Part shown: positions 8,874 to 16,892 of the stretch, in pieces
Numbering within the stretch: the first letter of the stretch is position 1
Layout: every line of letters starts with the position of its first letter
Source: Exiguobacterium sp. s48
Lineage (GTDB): Bacteria; Bacillota; Bacilli; Exiguobacteriales; Exiguobacteriaceae
Assembly: GCF_018617395.1 (NCBI RefSeq)
Contig: NZ_JACSKC010000004.1
Span: 48,423-112,422, forward strand
Length of the DNA stretch: 64,000 bases
Reading direction: 5' to 3'
The notes under the pieces: generated by a model
Database searches by the model: none
Told to the model about the DNA's origin: nothing
What the model saw: only the letters and a program-made list of their open reading frames with translations
Position numbers and translations under genes: made by a program

Positions 8874-9335
8874 CTGTTTACGATGTGCTTGTCGTAACTC
8901 TCGATTCGTCACGTGCTCCGGGTCCGCTTCACGTAGTTTACGATCCATCGGCACGTACAAGATGAGCAGCGGGATGACACCAATCAATGCGACACCGAGT
9001 AGTTCTTGCATCGAATCGAGTACGAACCTCGTGAGGAAGGTGAATATACCAAGTGACCCAAACATGGCGACGATGATAAGAAATTCTCGGCGCACGAGGC
9101 GTTGGTATTCCTCTTCTTCGTTGAATGTGCGCAACAGCTTCATCCGCCGCCACGCTTGATAGAGCATCGGCAGTTGGGTCACGATGAAAGAGAAGGCAAC
9201 CGTCGTCACCGTGACACCTTTTATGACTGAAACGACTAGAAATAAAAGTAGACCGATGATGCCAAATATCGCGCTGACGCCTCGTGCGTCGAGATCCTGT
9301 TCCACCATTTTTGGGAGGCGTTCTTGTTTATCCAT
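8844..9335 (-). CDS. Small four-helix membrane protein, member 1 of a paralogous family
   Basis: A 163-aa protein of unknown function. Layout: charged N-terminus MDKQERL, two helices (about 20-62), a basic/acidic middle segment KLLRTFNEEEEYQRLV, two more helices (about 84-127), then a charged tail with MDRKLREADPEHVTNREL. Seven other proteins in this window share the N-terminal K-x-E-R, the middle F-N-x(5)-Y-x-R-L and the tail D-x-E-H-V-T. The start follows AAGGAGG and overlaps the preceding gene by eight bases, so members 1 and 2 form an operon. The short loops and charged middle suggest both termini and the middle lie in the cytoplasm. Confidence 0.85.
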   Translation of the reverse strand: MDKQERLPKMVEQDLDARGVSAIFGIIGLLLFLVVSVIKGVTVTTVAFSFIVTQLPMLYQAWRRMKLLRTFNEEEEYQRLVRREFLIIVAMFGSLGIFTFLTRFVLDSMQELLGVALIGVIPLLILYVPMDRKLREADPEHVTNRELRQAHRKQKISPDRRQS

Positions 9336-9813
9336 TCTCCTTCCTCCTTTGTTGCTTCTCCCGATTCATCAATCCTAATAAACTCTCAACTACGTGTTCG
9401 TCATCAATCTTTAAAATCTTCCAGTCGACCCATGACTCAAGAATGAGGCAACTCGCAATCAACGTCGCACAGACAAGGCTTAATGTATCAAGCGATATGT
9501 ATTTCAGTGCATATAACGCCAAAAGCGCTAAAGTTCCAATCAAGAGAGCGAACTGGACCGTCCCTTTCAAATAGATAAAGCGCTGATACGTAGATGAGTC
9601 ATTGAACTGTAAAAACAACTGGATTTTATGCCACGTCGCCACCAAAAGCGGCATAAGCAACGCCGCACAAAAGATGAACAGGGATAGGTTCATCCTTGAA
9701 TCATTGAACAATAACCAAAGCGCTGTCACTACACCGATGACAATCACAAGGAGCGGACCCTTTTTAGTCCATGATTTGTCGTACAGATACTCCATTCGTT
9801 CTTCCCGTAACAC
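9328..9813 (-). CDS. Small four-helix membrane protein, family member 2
   Basis: Divergent family member, 161 aa. I choose a GTG start at 9813: it lies eight bases after GGAGG, and the resulting N-terminus (V)LREERMEYL lines up with the family's M-x-K-x-E-R-x pattern. A longer TTG reading and a later ATG at 9795 fit less well. Two helices, then LFLQFNDSSTYQRFIY as the middle motif, two more helices, and a weakened tail motif KIDDEHVVES. It is coupled to member 1 by an eight-base overlap. Confidence 0.8.
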   Translation of the reverse strand: MLREERMEYLYDKSWTKKGPLLVIVIGVVTALWLLFNDSRMNLSLFIFCAALLMPLLVATWHKIQLFLQFNDSSTYQRFIYLKGTVQFALLIGTLALLALYALKYISLDTLSLVCATLIASCLILESWVDWKILKIDDEHVVESLLGLMNREKQQRRKENG

Positions 9814-9912
9814 CACACACACCTCCAACAGTAAAAATCATCCAATTCGCCGATATCTATATCTTAACAATCCATAAGCAAACTTTCGAGGTTTTCCCAT
9901 TAAAAAGGAAAA

Positions 9913-9936
9913 AGCACCTGACGATTGTCAGATGCT
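9913..9936 (-). terminator. Rho-independent terminator of the small ORF
   Basis: AGCACCTGAC (9913-9922) and GTCAGATGCT (9927-9936) form the stem; on the - strand it is followed by TTTTTCCTTTTTA. Confidence 0.75.
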
Positions 9937-9938
9937 GA

Positions 9939-10040
9939 TCAATTTGAGTCTCGGCGAAGGAATCGAAATAAAAAGACTCCAATCATCGTCAACAACCCTA
10001 GATTCAAGATTGCCCATGCCATGTCCATCACTCGTTGCAT
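9939..10040 (-). CDS. Small single-helix membrane protein, 33 aa
   Basis: ATG at 10040 with GGAAGGGG seven bases upstream; the ORF ends three bases before a clear terminator. The peptide starts MQRVMDMAW, has one hydrophobic helix (about 8-25) and a basic tail FRFLRRDSN. Its own ribosome site and terminator in an otherwise empty gap argue for a genuine small membrane protein. No function can be given. Confidence 0.6.
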   Translation of the reverse strand: MQRVMDMAWAILNLGLLTMIGVFLFRFLRRDSN

Positions 10041-10126
10041 ATGATTACCCCTTCCATTCTGTTCTTCTAACGTATACGTGTCTTTCTAAAAAAGGATTCG
10101 TTCAAAACGTGGAACTTTTTTAACGT

Positions 10127-10600
10127 TTAACTCGCACGATTCATCGACGCGCGAGTTGGTTTACCCTTTCCGCTCAACTGAAACACGAGCACTCCACCGA
10201 CAATCAAGACAATCCCGACGACTGTCTTCCATGTGAACGGGACGGCAGTCAAGCCGAACCATCCTAACGTATCCCAAAGGAGCGCGAACAAGATTTGAGA
10301 CACCATGACAATCGAAATGGCATAACTCGGTCCGAGCCGCTCGACACCTTGCGTCACACTCATGACGACCCCAACGCCGAGGATTCCGCTGAACCAGTAC
10401 CATCTCTCCATCTCTTCTACTCGGAACAAGGCACTTCCTTCTTGGAATAGACCAATCAGGAGCGATGCTAAAAATCCAAGTCCAAGGACGAGTGTCGTCG
10501 TCGCCCATGCCCCGACACGCTTCTTGACGTTGGCGTTAAACGTATTTTGCACACAGACGAGCATTCCGCCGATGACAGCAAGCATCATCCCAATCGCCAT
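10127..10600 (-). CDS. YdcZ/DUF606-type DMT transporter, short form
   Basis: A 157-aa membrane protein with five hydrophobic helices, the half-size YdcZ (DUF606) member of the drug/metabolite transporter superfamily. These normally work as homo- or hetero-dimers. The ATG at 10600 follows GAGGGGAGG. It is the last gene of a four-gene operon with two more YdcZ proteins and a Crp/Fnr regulator; members may pair with each other. Substrate unknown. Confidence 0.85.
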   Translation of the reverse strand: MAIGMMLAVIGGMLVCVQNTFNANVKKRVGAWATTTLVLGLGFLASLLIGLFQEGSALFRVEEMERWYWFSGILGVGVVMSVTQGVERLGPSYAISIVMVSQILFALLWDTLGWFGLTAVPFTWKTVVGIVLIVGGVLVFQLSGKGKPTRASMNRAS

Positions 10601-10612
10601 GATCCTCCCCTC

Positions 10613-11272
10613 CTATTCATAAATGCTCTCCCCGACAATCTCCAACAAGCCTTCCCGATCGACGAGCGTGATCACCCGCCGATTTCGTTCAATCAATCCT
10701 GCCTCGACGAAACGACGAAGCGTCCGGTTCACATGGCGATAACTCGTCCCAATCAAATCAGCGATATCCGTCAATTGGTCGACGGTCGAGCCGAGTGTTT
10801 GGTCATTCGGTGTCATCGATAACAGATAACTCGCCAGTCGCACTTCAACGGGATAGAACAGATTGAAGCTGAGCGATTGTGATTTCCGTTCAAATTTTCG
10901 CGTGATTTCTTCTAATAAATAGTGTAACCACGCAACATTTTGATGCGCATGACGAACCAAGTCCTCGAACCGAATGACGAGCATTTCGACTTCCGTGACG
11001 GCCTCGACCGTATTCAAAAACGGGGTCCGTTGAATATATTCGATATCCCCGATCAAGTCGAGCGGATATTTGAAGGAAAGGACGAGGCGCTTGCCGGTAG
11101 CAGAAGTATGGGAGACGCGAATCTTCCCTTTTACTAAGAAACGGAGATGCTCCGCTTCATCGCCTTGCGTACAGATGACGTCTCCCGGCTCGTATCGGAC
11201 GAGCTGCAACTCGTTTTGCGCTTCTTCTGGTAAGACAGCTAATTCAAATTGCTTCACATACGCGTCAACCAT
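10613..11272 (-). CDS. Crp/Fnr-family transcriptional regulator
   Basis: A 219-aa regulator: cyclic-nucleotide-binding-like beta barrel (about 15-125) with EPGDVICTQGDEAEHLRFLV, a long dimer helix, and a C-terminal HTH (about 165-205) with QLTDIADLIGTSYRHVNRTL. It resembles YeiL-type members. There is no N-terminal cysteine cluster, so not an Fe-S oxygen sensor like FNR. It lies inside the YdcZ transporter operon, between the second and third transporters, and most likely regulates that operon. GGGGGAGAG precedes the ATG. Confidence 0.9.
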   Translation of the reverse strand: MVDAYVKQFELAVLPEEAQNELQLVRYEPGDVICTQGDEAEHLRFLVKGKIRVSHTSATGKRLVLSFKYPLDLIGDIEYIQRTPFLNTVEAVTEVEMLVIRFEDLVRHAHQNVAWLHYLLEEITRKFERKSQSLSFNLFYPVEVRLASYLLSMTPNDQTLGSTVDQLTDIADLIGTSYRHVNRTLRRFVEAGLIERNRRVITLVDREGLLEIVGESIYE

Positions 11273-11285
11273 GTACGCTCTCCCC

Positions 11286-11711
11286 CTACCATTTTAATAT
11301 GATGACGCCCGCAATCATCATGAACACCCCAATCAACTGCATCCCGTTCAAGTTCCGACGCACCATTCCGAACCAGCCTCGCCAATCGATAACGAGCGCG
11401 AGCGCCAGTTGCGCAATGAGAAACAATGAGATTGTCATCGTGACCCCGAGTTTATGGACGGCCGTCATATTACTAAATAAGATAATCGCCGCAAATGCTC
11501 CGCCCGATAAATAGAGCGGCTTCACGTGACGCATCTCGATATACGTGCGGTCGCGTAACGCCAACATGACGAGAAGTGCGACGATGAATCCTGTGAACTG
11601 TGTCAACGTCGCCGCTTGCCACGTTCCAATCTGTGAACTGATTCGCGCATTCGCCACACTTTGTAATGTCAGAAAAAAGCCTCCGCTGATTGCAAACAAC
11701 ACCCCTCGCAT
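11286..11711 (-). CDS. YdcZ/DUF606-type DMT transporter, short form
   Basis: A 141-aa protein with five membrane helices; QSVANARISSQIG near the N-terminus matches the family's conserved Q-x(3)-N-x(2)-L region. It is the second gene of the operon, 12 bases after the double-length transporter and 13 bases before the Crp/Fnr gene. The ATG follows AAGGGGGGAG. It probably forms a dimer with another half-size member such as the one at 10127. Confidence 0.87.
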   Translation of the reverse strand: MRGVLFAISGGFFLTLQSVANARISSQIGTWQAATLTQFTGFIVALLVMLALRDRTYIEMRHVKPLYLSGGAFAAIILFSNMTAVHKLGVTMTISLFLIAQLALALVIDWRGWFGMVRRNLNGMQLIGVFMMIAGVIILKW

Positions 11712-11723
11712 CGTTCTCCCCCC

Positions 11724-12662
11724 TTAAGATAGACGAATCAATACAATCCCAATGACCATGACAACCAAACTCACAAGTTGAACACCAGTGACCGGATTCT
11801 TCTTCGCTCCGAACCAACCGAAACGGTCAATCAGTAAACTTCCGCATAACAGTCCGACAATGACGATGATGACAGCGATCCCTGTCCCGACAATCGGTAC
11901 GATGAGGACGTTTCCTCCGATGAAGAGCGCCCCAATGATCCCACCGAGCCAAATCCACCACGGTTGACCTTTCAATTGACCGAGCGGAACGGGTTGGCGT
12001 GAGACGAGTAAAATAAGCAAGAGCGCCAACGTTCCGACAATGAAAGAGACCAATGCCCCTTTCAGAGCCGATTCGAGCACTGTTCCCAAATAGCCGTTAA
12101 TGGCCGTTTGAGTGGCACTCATCATCCCAGTGAAAATCCCGAATAGTCGCCAAAGGTTCAGATTCCCCGTGTCCGTTTCCATGGAGACGACCAGCTTGCC
12201 TCTTCGGCGGTTGAGCCAGTCGGATAAAGCGACCGTTCCGATGACTCCTAACAAGACGAGCACGACCCCGAACAAACGAAGCGCCGTAATTGAATGTTCG
12301 ACAGAATGGAACCAACCAAAATGGTCAATCAACAACCCCATCAAAATCTGACCAAAAATCGGCATGATGACCGTCTGGACACTCCCGAGTCTAGGGAACA
12401 GCAAGATATTTCCCGTTAAGAACAAGACCCCTAACAGTCCGCCAATCCACATCCAATCCGGACCTTCCTGAATCACCGAGCCATCAAATCCGAATGACTG
12501 TCCGGTCAATAAGAGTAATAGGGACAAAAAGATCGTCCCGACCGAAAACGATAAAAAGGATGCGACGAAAGGCGAGCCGACCATCTGACGCAAACGTGAG
12601 TTGACACTCGTCTGCATCGGCAGCAAAATCCCAATCGTCAATCCAATCACAATAGCTAACAT
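11724..12662 (-). CDS. YdcZ/DUF606-type DMT transporter, double-length
   Basis: A 312-aa protein with ten membrane helices made of two YdcZ repeats: the N-half has QTSVNSRLRQMVGSPF and the C-half QTAINGYLGTVLES at equivalent places, each followed by a five-helix unit ending in D-x-F/R-G-W-F. It is therefore a fused internal dimer, unlike the two half-size relatives downstream. The ATG at 12662 follows GAGGAAG; the longer reading from 12698 lacks support. First gene of the operon. Substrate unknown. Confidence 0.87.
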   Translation of the reverse strand: MLAIVIGLTIGILLPMQTSVNSRLRQMVGSPFVASFLSFSVGTIFLSLLLLLTGQSFGFDGSVIQEGPDWMWIGGLLGVLFLTGNILLFPRLGSVQTVIMPIFGQILMGLLIDHFGWFHSVEHSITALRLFGVVLVLLGVIGTVALSDWLNRRRGKLVVSMETDTGNLNLWRLFGIFTGMMSATQTAINGYLGTVLESALKGALVSFIVGTLALLLILLVSRQPVPLGQLKGQPWWIWLGGIIGALFIGGNVLIVPIVGTGIAVIIVIVGLLCGSLLIDRFGWFGAKKNPVTGVQLVSLVVMVIGIVLIRLS

Positions 12663-12751
12663 GAATGTCTTCCTCGATTCTTCTAGTTCTGTGTACATTG
12701 TCAGCTTACGCCTCCGTGCCGAAGAAGAAAAGGACCGATGTCCTCAAACAA

Positions 12752-12780
12752 AAAACGAACCCTTCTCAGGTGTTCGTTTT
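12752..12780 (-). terminator. Rho-independent terminator
   Basis: AAAACGAAC (12752-12760) pairs with GTTCGTTTT (12772-12780), with extra CC/GG pairing inside; T-rich on the - strand side. It ends the five-gene membrane-protein cluster and overlaps its last codons. Confidence 0.7.
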
Positions 12781-13248
12781 GGACTCATGGAAGCGTTGAT
12801 TGCGTGCTTCACGCAATTCTTTCCCTCGTACATGATGCGCATCGAGCGTGTGTAGGTTTCGATTAATGACATACGGTGCCAGAATCGATAAAACACCGAT
12901 CCCGAACAACCCGACAATCACGATGACGGACGACAACGAGTCGGCATAATAGGCAGCCAACAAGCAGATGGTTACGACGAAGCAGAGCCACTGGACCCCG
13001 AAGTCTGTATACACCAGACGCTGATAACGCGCATCCTCGTTAAAGGTAAGAAGCAATTTTGTCTTCCGCCACTCGAAACAGAGATACGGGAAAAAACTGA
13101 TGAAGACGAGGAGTGGGGCGTAGAGTTTGGACTGCGTGGCAATCACGAGCGTCATCACGACCGTCGCGATGGCGACACCCCACCCCCAACGCCAATGACT
13201 GTCATCCTGCTCCAGCAACTGTTCAATTCGCTTTTCTTTCGTCAGCAT
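12766..13248 (-). CDS. Small four-helix membrane protein, family member 3
   Basis: A 160-aa family member. N-terminus MLTKEKRIEQLLEQ, two helices, middle motif KLLLTFNEDARYQRLVY, two helices, tail LHTLDAHHVRGKELREARNQ. The ATG at 13248 follows AAAGGAG with five-base spacing and lies 26 bases inside the preceding gene. It belongs to the H-V subgroup with members 1, 2, 5 and 8. Last gene of the run of five. Function unknown. Confidence 0.85.
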   Translation of the reverse strand: MLTKEKRIEQLLEQDDSHWRWGWGVAIATVVMTLVIATQSKLYAPLLVFISFFPYLCFEWRKTKLLLTFNEDARYQRLVYTDFGVQWLCFVVTICLLAAYYADSLSSVIVIVGLFGIGVLSILAPYVINRNLHTLDAHHVRGKELREARNQRFHESKTNT

Positions 13249-13708
13249 ATGTACTCCTTTCATACGAACGGTATTGCTTTGTCACCTCATCTCGTGTCGG
13301 TTGCTCCGGGTCGACTTGTCGTAATTGTTGGACGGTCTGATAGTGCGTCCATGCTAACACGATGATGCCTAGGCCGATGATGATCCATGCGACGGGTGTA
13401 ATCTGCAGACGACTGAAGAGAACTGCTGCTGTGACCGCTCCAATCCAGTAAGAATAGAGGCGATATAAGCGCTTTGTCAGCAAGACCCCTCGACCCACCG
13501 TGAAAATCTGTAAGACACGTCCTTCCTTGAGTGTCAGTCCTATGAGCAGGACAGTTGTAAGGACCGAACCGATTCCCCATATCCACCATGCGTCAAAACC
13601 GAGCACAAAACTGTTACAAAAAATAAAAATTCCCGTGAGCCAAAGATGGAAAGTTTGTCGCGACTGCCGATATCCTCCGATCACTTCAATCCGTTCTTTC
13701 TTTGTCAT
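13223..13708 (-). CDS. Small four-helix membrane protein, family member 4
   Basis: A 161-aa family member. N-terminus MTKKERIEVIGGY; two helices; middle segment with GRGVLLTKRLYRLYSYW, in which the F-N motif is lost; two helices; tail QLRQVDPEQPTRDEV. The Q-P-T-R form of the tail places it with members 6 and 7. It starts with an ATGA overlap with member 5 and runs 26 bases into member 3, so all are translated together. Confidence 0.85.
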   Translation of the reverse strand: MTKKERIEVIGGYRQSRQTFHLWLTGIFIFCNSFVLGFDAWWIWGIGSVLTTVLLIGLTLKEGRVLQIFTVGRGVLLTKRLYRLYSYWIGAVTAAVLFSRLQITPVAWIIIGLGIIVLAWTHYQTVQQLRQVDPEQPTRDEVTKQYRSYERSTYADERKAN

Positions 13709-14208
13709 GACTGCTTACGACCTTTCCTTGAAATATCATCTAACGTAAGTTTCAAACGTTCTCGGTTTGCCCGGGTCCACTCGCCCGATGTGACGTGGTG
13801 CTCATCAAGCGCGGACTGTTTCCGGTCAATCCAACGTGGAATCAATATGAGACACGGTCCGCCTATCAGGAGCGTCCAACTCATCCACGGTAAGAGATCG
13901 ATTCCGTTGAAATGCAACCCAATCAAAATCATGAACCAGATCAAACTGACCAACGTGACAGAAAAACCGATACGTAACAGACGATGATAACGTGTAGATG
14001 GGTTGAAGGACTGCTGTAATATCATCTTCCTCCATTCAAGCCATGTCGTATAAAGAAGTGCGACACCTGGTACAAGAATGCTATACGGACTCCATGTCGA
14101 AAGAAAATAGATGGATACGCCTAGCATGACTATGCTCACGATGATGTTGAGACGAGTATATCGTTTCTCGAACTGTGCGATCTGTTGAAATCGTTCGGCT
14201 TTGTCCAC
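13705..14208 (-). CDS. Small four-helix membrane protein, family member 5
   Basis: A 167-aa member with a GTG start (14208) after TTGAGGTGA. N-terminus MDKAERFQQIAQFEKRY; two helices; middle ILQQSFNPSTRYHRLLR; two helices; tail WIDRKQSALDEHHVTSGEW, then a longer basic end (to KGRKQS). The F-N-x(4)-R-Y-x-R-L motif is textbook for the family. Its ribosome site lies in the nine-base gap after member 6; its end overlaps member 4 by four bases. Confidence 0.85.
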   Translation of the reverse strand: MDKAERFQQIAQFEKRYTRLNIIVSIVMLGVSIYFLSTWSPYSILVPGVALLYTTWLEWRKMILQQSFNPSTRYHRLLRIGFSVTLVSLIWFMILIGLHFNGIDLLPWMSWTLLIGGPCLILIPRWIDRKQSALDEHHVTSGEWTRANRERLKLTLDDISRKGRKQS

Positions 14209-14217
14209 GGTATCACC

Positions 14218-14676
14218 TCAATCTTTTACGAAGTCGAGTCTGATTTCACGACGCATCGGCTGTTCCACGTCGTACTGTGGAATCTGTCGGTCGAGCATTC
14301 TCTGTGCGACTTGCAACAAGATGACTCCGCTTAAAAAGACGATGAGGAGCGACCATATCGGCCAATCAATCAGGACGATTAACGGGAAGAGAATCGCCAA
14401 CAAGACGAGGAGTCCCATTTCCGATACATATTGCCAATCGATGATGCGCTTGGCTTGTTCCACACTGGTCAACTTTCTGACGAAGCGACGTTCTCGTCCG
14501 ATGACGTAAAGCATAATCGTGAGTGTGAACGCTAACGGGATGGTGTACATCGGTTCTCCGTTAGACTGAAGGGTGAGAACGACAAGTCCTCCTATTAGTA
14601 TTGCAAGAATCGAGCGCAACAAAAGCCAACGCTGCTGATAACGATAAATCGTATTGATCCGTTCTTGTTTGTTCAT
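14218..14676 (-). CDS. Small four-helix membrane protein, family member 6
   Basis: A 152-aa member. The ATG at 14676 is chosen because it gives the family N-terminus MNKQERINTIYRY and follows GAAAGGATGAATGAA; an ORF from 14709 adds residues overlapping member 7 and is rejected. Middle segment VRKLTSVEQAKRIIDW (no F-N motif, but an S-x-x-E-Q-x-K-R variant shared with member 7); tail LDRQIPQYDVEQPMRREI. Confidence 0.84.
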   Translation of the reverse strand: MNKQERINTIYRYQQRWLLLRSILAILIGGLVVLTLQSNGEPMYTIPLAFTLTIMLYVIGRERRFVRKLTSVEQAKRIIDWQYVSEMGLLVLLAILFPLIVLIDWPIWSLLIVFLSGVILLQVAQRMLDRQIPQYDVEQPMRREIRLDFVKD

Positions 14677-14689
14677 TTCATTCATCCTT

Positions 14690-15139
14690 TCAGAATCGTC
14701 GAATCTCACGACGTGTCGGTTGTTCCGGGTCGAGCCAGCGGATTTGTTGATCGAGTTTTTCTTGAGCCCATAAGATATAAAGCAATGCCCCTCCGATAAG
14801 AACCACAGGAATCCAAGACCATTCCATGATTCGAATGGCTAGCGGATTGACGAGTGCGAGCAATGTGATGAAGAGGAAGTCCAGATGATACTGCAGTGTC
14901 ACGACACGTTTCACCTGTTCTTGCTCCGACAATTGACTGATCGCCTCTGCTTCATTCGAAAAGAAGTAACGAGTCGCAAGCAACACCCCGCCAATGATGG
15001 CGAACCCAATCCAGATGTTCCCGTCCGTTCGCATGAGGAAGTAAACTGCGAGACCTGCCGGAAGCGCTAAGAACAGTCGTTGCAAAAGTCGCTTTCGATT
15101 TGATTGTTGAATGGTATGTAGTCGTTCCTCTTTATTCAT
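14690..15139 (-). CDS. Small four-helix membrane protein, family member 7
   Basis: A 149-aa member and first gene of the five-gene run. N-terminus MNKEERLHTIQQSNRKR; two helices; middle AISQLSEQEQVKRVVTLQY; two helices; short tail LDQQIRWLDPEQPTRREI. It is closest to member 6 by the shared S-x-x-E-Q-x-K-R middle motif and Q-P tail. AGAGGTG precedes the ATG. The promoter is probably in the gap 15140-15209. Confidence 0.85.
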   Translation of the reverse strand: MNKEERLHTIQQSNRKRLLQRLFLALPAGLAVYFLMRTDGNIWIGFAIIGGVLLATRYFFSNEAEAISQLSEQEQVKRVVTLQYHLDFLFITLLALVNPLAIRIMEWSWIPVVLIGGALLYILWAQEKLDQQIRWLDPEQPTRREIRRF

Positions 15140-15209
15140 CTTAATTCACCTCTTATTCCACTATACGGGATGAGCATGAGAAAAGTTCCGTTATTTTACA
15201 AATTAAAAA

Positions 15210-15231
15210 GGAAGAGCCTGATTGCTCTCCC
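15210..15231 (-). terminator. Rho-independent terminator after the UPF0303 gene
   Basis: GGAAGAGC (15210-15217) with GCTCTCCC (15224-15231); on the - strand it is followed by TTTTTAA. Confidence 0.7.
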
Positions 15232-15238
15232 TTCTCAC

Positions 15239-15703
15239 TCATCCTTGTTTGGCTTGATAACGCTCCATGCCTCTAACCGCATACTCATGATCGAGCTCCG
15301 GTGTTAAGCCTGCGACCGTCACCGTACCAATCATCCCGACACCGTTCACGCGGATCGGAAGCGTCCCTCCGATGGCCTGATAGTCGTTCGCTGGCAACAG
15401 TGAATTTGTATCGTGCGAAAGACCCGACTCCTCAAAACGCTTCGCGATGAAGTGCGAGCTACGTTGATAGTGGTCCGTCACCCGCTTCTTCCGGAACAAC
15501 CACATGTAATTCTCTTCTGTCGTTCCTTCCATCAAATGCGTGAAGACCGGGATACGGTTCTTTTCAATATGAACGGCGACGTTCACCCCGTCCTCTTTCG
15601 CCAAGTCGATGATCGTCTGACCGAGTTGGAGGGCCTCTTCGTGACCGAACGTCGAAAGTGTCAATTGTTCCTCTTGTGCTTGAAGTTGTGTTGTATTCAT
15701 CAT
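15239..15703 (-). CDS. UPF0303/heme-degrading-domain family protein
   Basis: A 154-aa soluble protein of the UPF0303 group (HbpS/GlcG-like fold). Typical features are the central VFTHLMEGTTEENYMWLFRKK and the C-terminal GGTLPIRVNGVGMIGTVTVAGL, the glycine-rich signature of that fold. Members are annotated as heme-degrading-domain proteins, but the activity is seldom tested. AAAGGAGAG precedes two adjacent ATGs (15703 and 15700); either may start. It overlaps the MFS gene by four bases and is the third gene of an IclR-MFS-UPF0303 operon, so it may act on the same compound. Confidence 0.83.
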   Translation of the reverse strand: MMNTTQLQAQEEQLTLSTFGHEEALQLGQTIIDLAKEDGVNVAVHIEKNRIPVFTHLMEGTTEENYMWLFRKKRVTDHYQRSSHFIAKRFEESGLSHDTNSLLPANDYQAIGGTLPIRVNGVGMIGTVTVAGLTPELDHEYAVRGMERYQAKQG

Positions 15704-16875
15704 AATCTCTCCTTTTGTTTGTTGTAACTGACCATCGCAAGAAGTGACGCGAGTAACGCCATCCCTGCTCCGACAAAGGCCGTGTTCAATACGTCTGAGA
15801 CGGCGAGGACGACACTACCGAGCGTCGAACCGAGGGCGATCCCAATATTGAATGCCGAAATGTTTAACGCGGATGCCATTCCTTTCGCCGACGGGACATA
15901 TCGTTCCGCGAGCTGAACGATGTGTGTCTGTACGCCGGCCGACATCATGAACGCCACCAGTCCGAGAAGTGAAATGGCGACGAGCGCCAAGAATTTCTCC
16001 GGTAACAGGACGTATTGAAGCGCTAAAATGACCGCTTGAGCAAGAAAGACGAAACGTAAGCCTTTGAGCGGCTCCTTGTCTGCGATTCGTCCGCCGATGA
16101 TATTCCCGATAGCGACAAACACGCCGTATAGTAACAGAATCCACGTGATGCTCGAGCTCGCATACCCACTGACACCCGATAAGATCGGTGCCATATACGT
16201 GAACAGGACGAACGTCGCCCCGAACCCGAGGATTGTCATTGTGAGTGCTCCTAATATATGAGGATTCTTCACGAGCGCTCCGATATCACGAAGGGTTGTC
16301 TTTTCTTCAATCTGCTGGTTGTCTTGCTGCACGGATGTGAGAATCGCAAGCAAACCCATCACACCGAGCACGGCGACGACACCGAACGTGGTGCGCCAAC
16401 CGAACGACTGACCGACCCATGTCCCGAGCGGTACGCCTAAAATCGTTGCGACCGTGAGACCTGTGAACATGATGGAGACGGCAGTTCCTTGCTTCGTGGG
16501 TGGAACGATTCGTGTCGCCACAATCGTCGCCATGGCGAAGAATAATCCGTGCGCAACGGCAGTCACGACACGGGACACCATCAACCATTCATAGGTTGGT
16601 GCGATGACCCCGAGGGCATTCCCGATCGTGAACACGACCATCAACCAAACGAGCAAGCGTTTTTTGTTCATCCCGCTGAAGACGACCGCTAAAATCGGTG
16701 TCCCGATGGCCAACGCGAGGGCGTAACCGGAGACGAGACTCCCAGCCGTCGTCAACGAGATGGCTAAATCATCCGCGACTGTCTCGAGCAGACCGACGAT
16801 CACAAACTCGGTCGTCCCGATGGCGAAGGCACTGATGGCCAACGCGAATAAGGCGCGGTACATCTGTTTCGTCAT
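15700..16875 (-). CDS. MFS transporter, AraJ/YdhP-like efflux protein
   Basis: A 391-aa, 12-helix major facilitator of the DHA1 type. The N-terminus SAFAIGTTEFVIVGLLETVADDL (split here: AFAIGTTEFVIVGLL at about 16-30) is typical of AraJ/YdhP-like sugar or drug efflux pumps, and the loop between helices 4 and 5 has LGVPLGTWVGQSFGWR. AGGAGG precedes the ATG. It sits between an IclR regulator 17 bases upstream and a coupled UPF0303 gene. The exported compound is unknown. Confidence 0.9.
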   Translation of the reverse strand: MTKQMYRALFALAISAFAIGTTEFVIVGLLETVADDLAISLTTAGSLVSGYALALAIGTPILAVVFSGMNKKRLLVWLMVVFTIGNALGVIAPTYEWLMVSRVVTAVAHGLFFAMATIVATRIVPPTKQGTAVSIMFTGLTVATILGVPLGTWVGQSFGWRTTFGVVAVLGVMGLLAILTSVQQDNQQIEEKTTLRDIGALVKNPHILGALTMTILGFGATFVLFTYMAPILSGVSGYASSSITWILLLYGVFVAIGNIIGGRIADKEPLKGLRFVFLAQAVILALQYVLLPEKFLALVAISLLGLVAFMMSAGVQTHIVQLAERYVPSAKGMASALNISAFNIGIALGSTLGSVVLAVSDVLNTAFVGAGMALLASLLAMVSYNKQKERL

Positions 16876-16892
16876 AATGAATTCCTCCTGAA

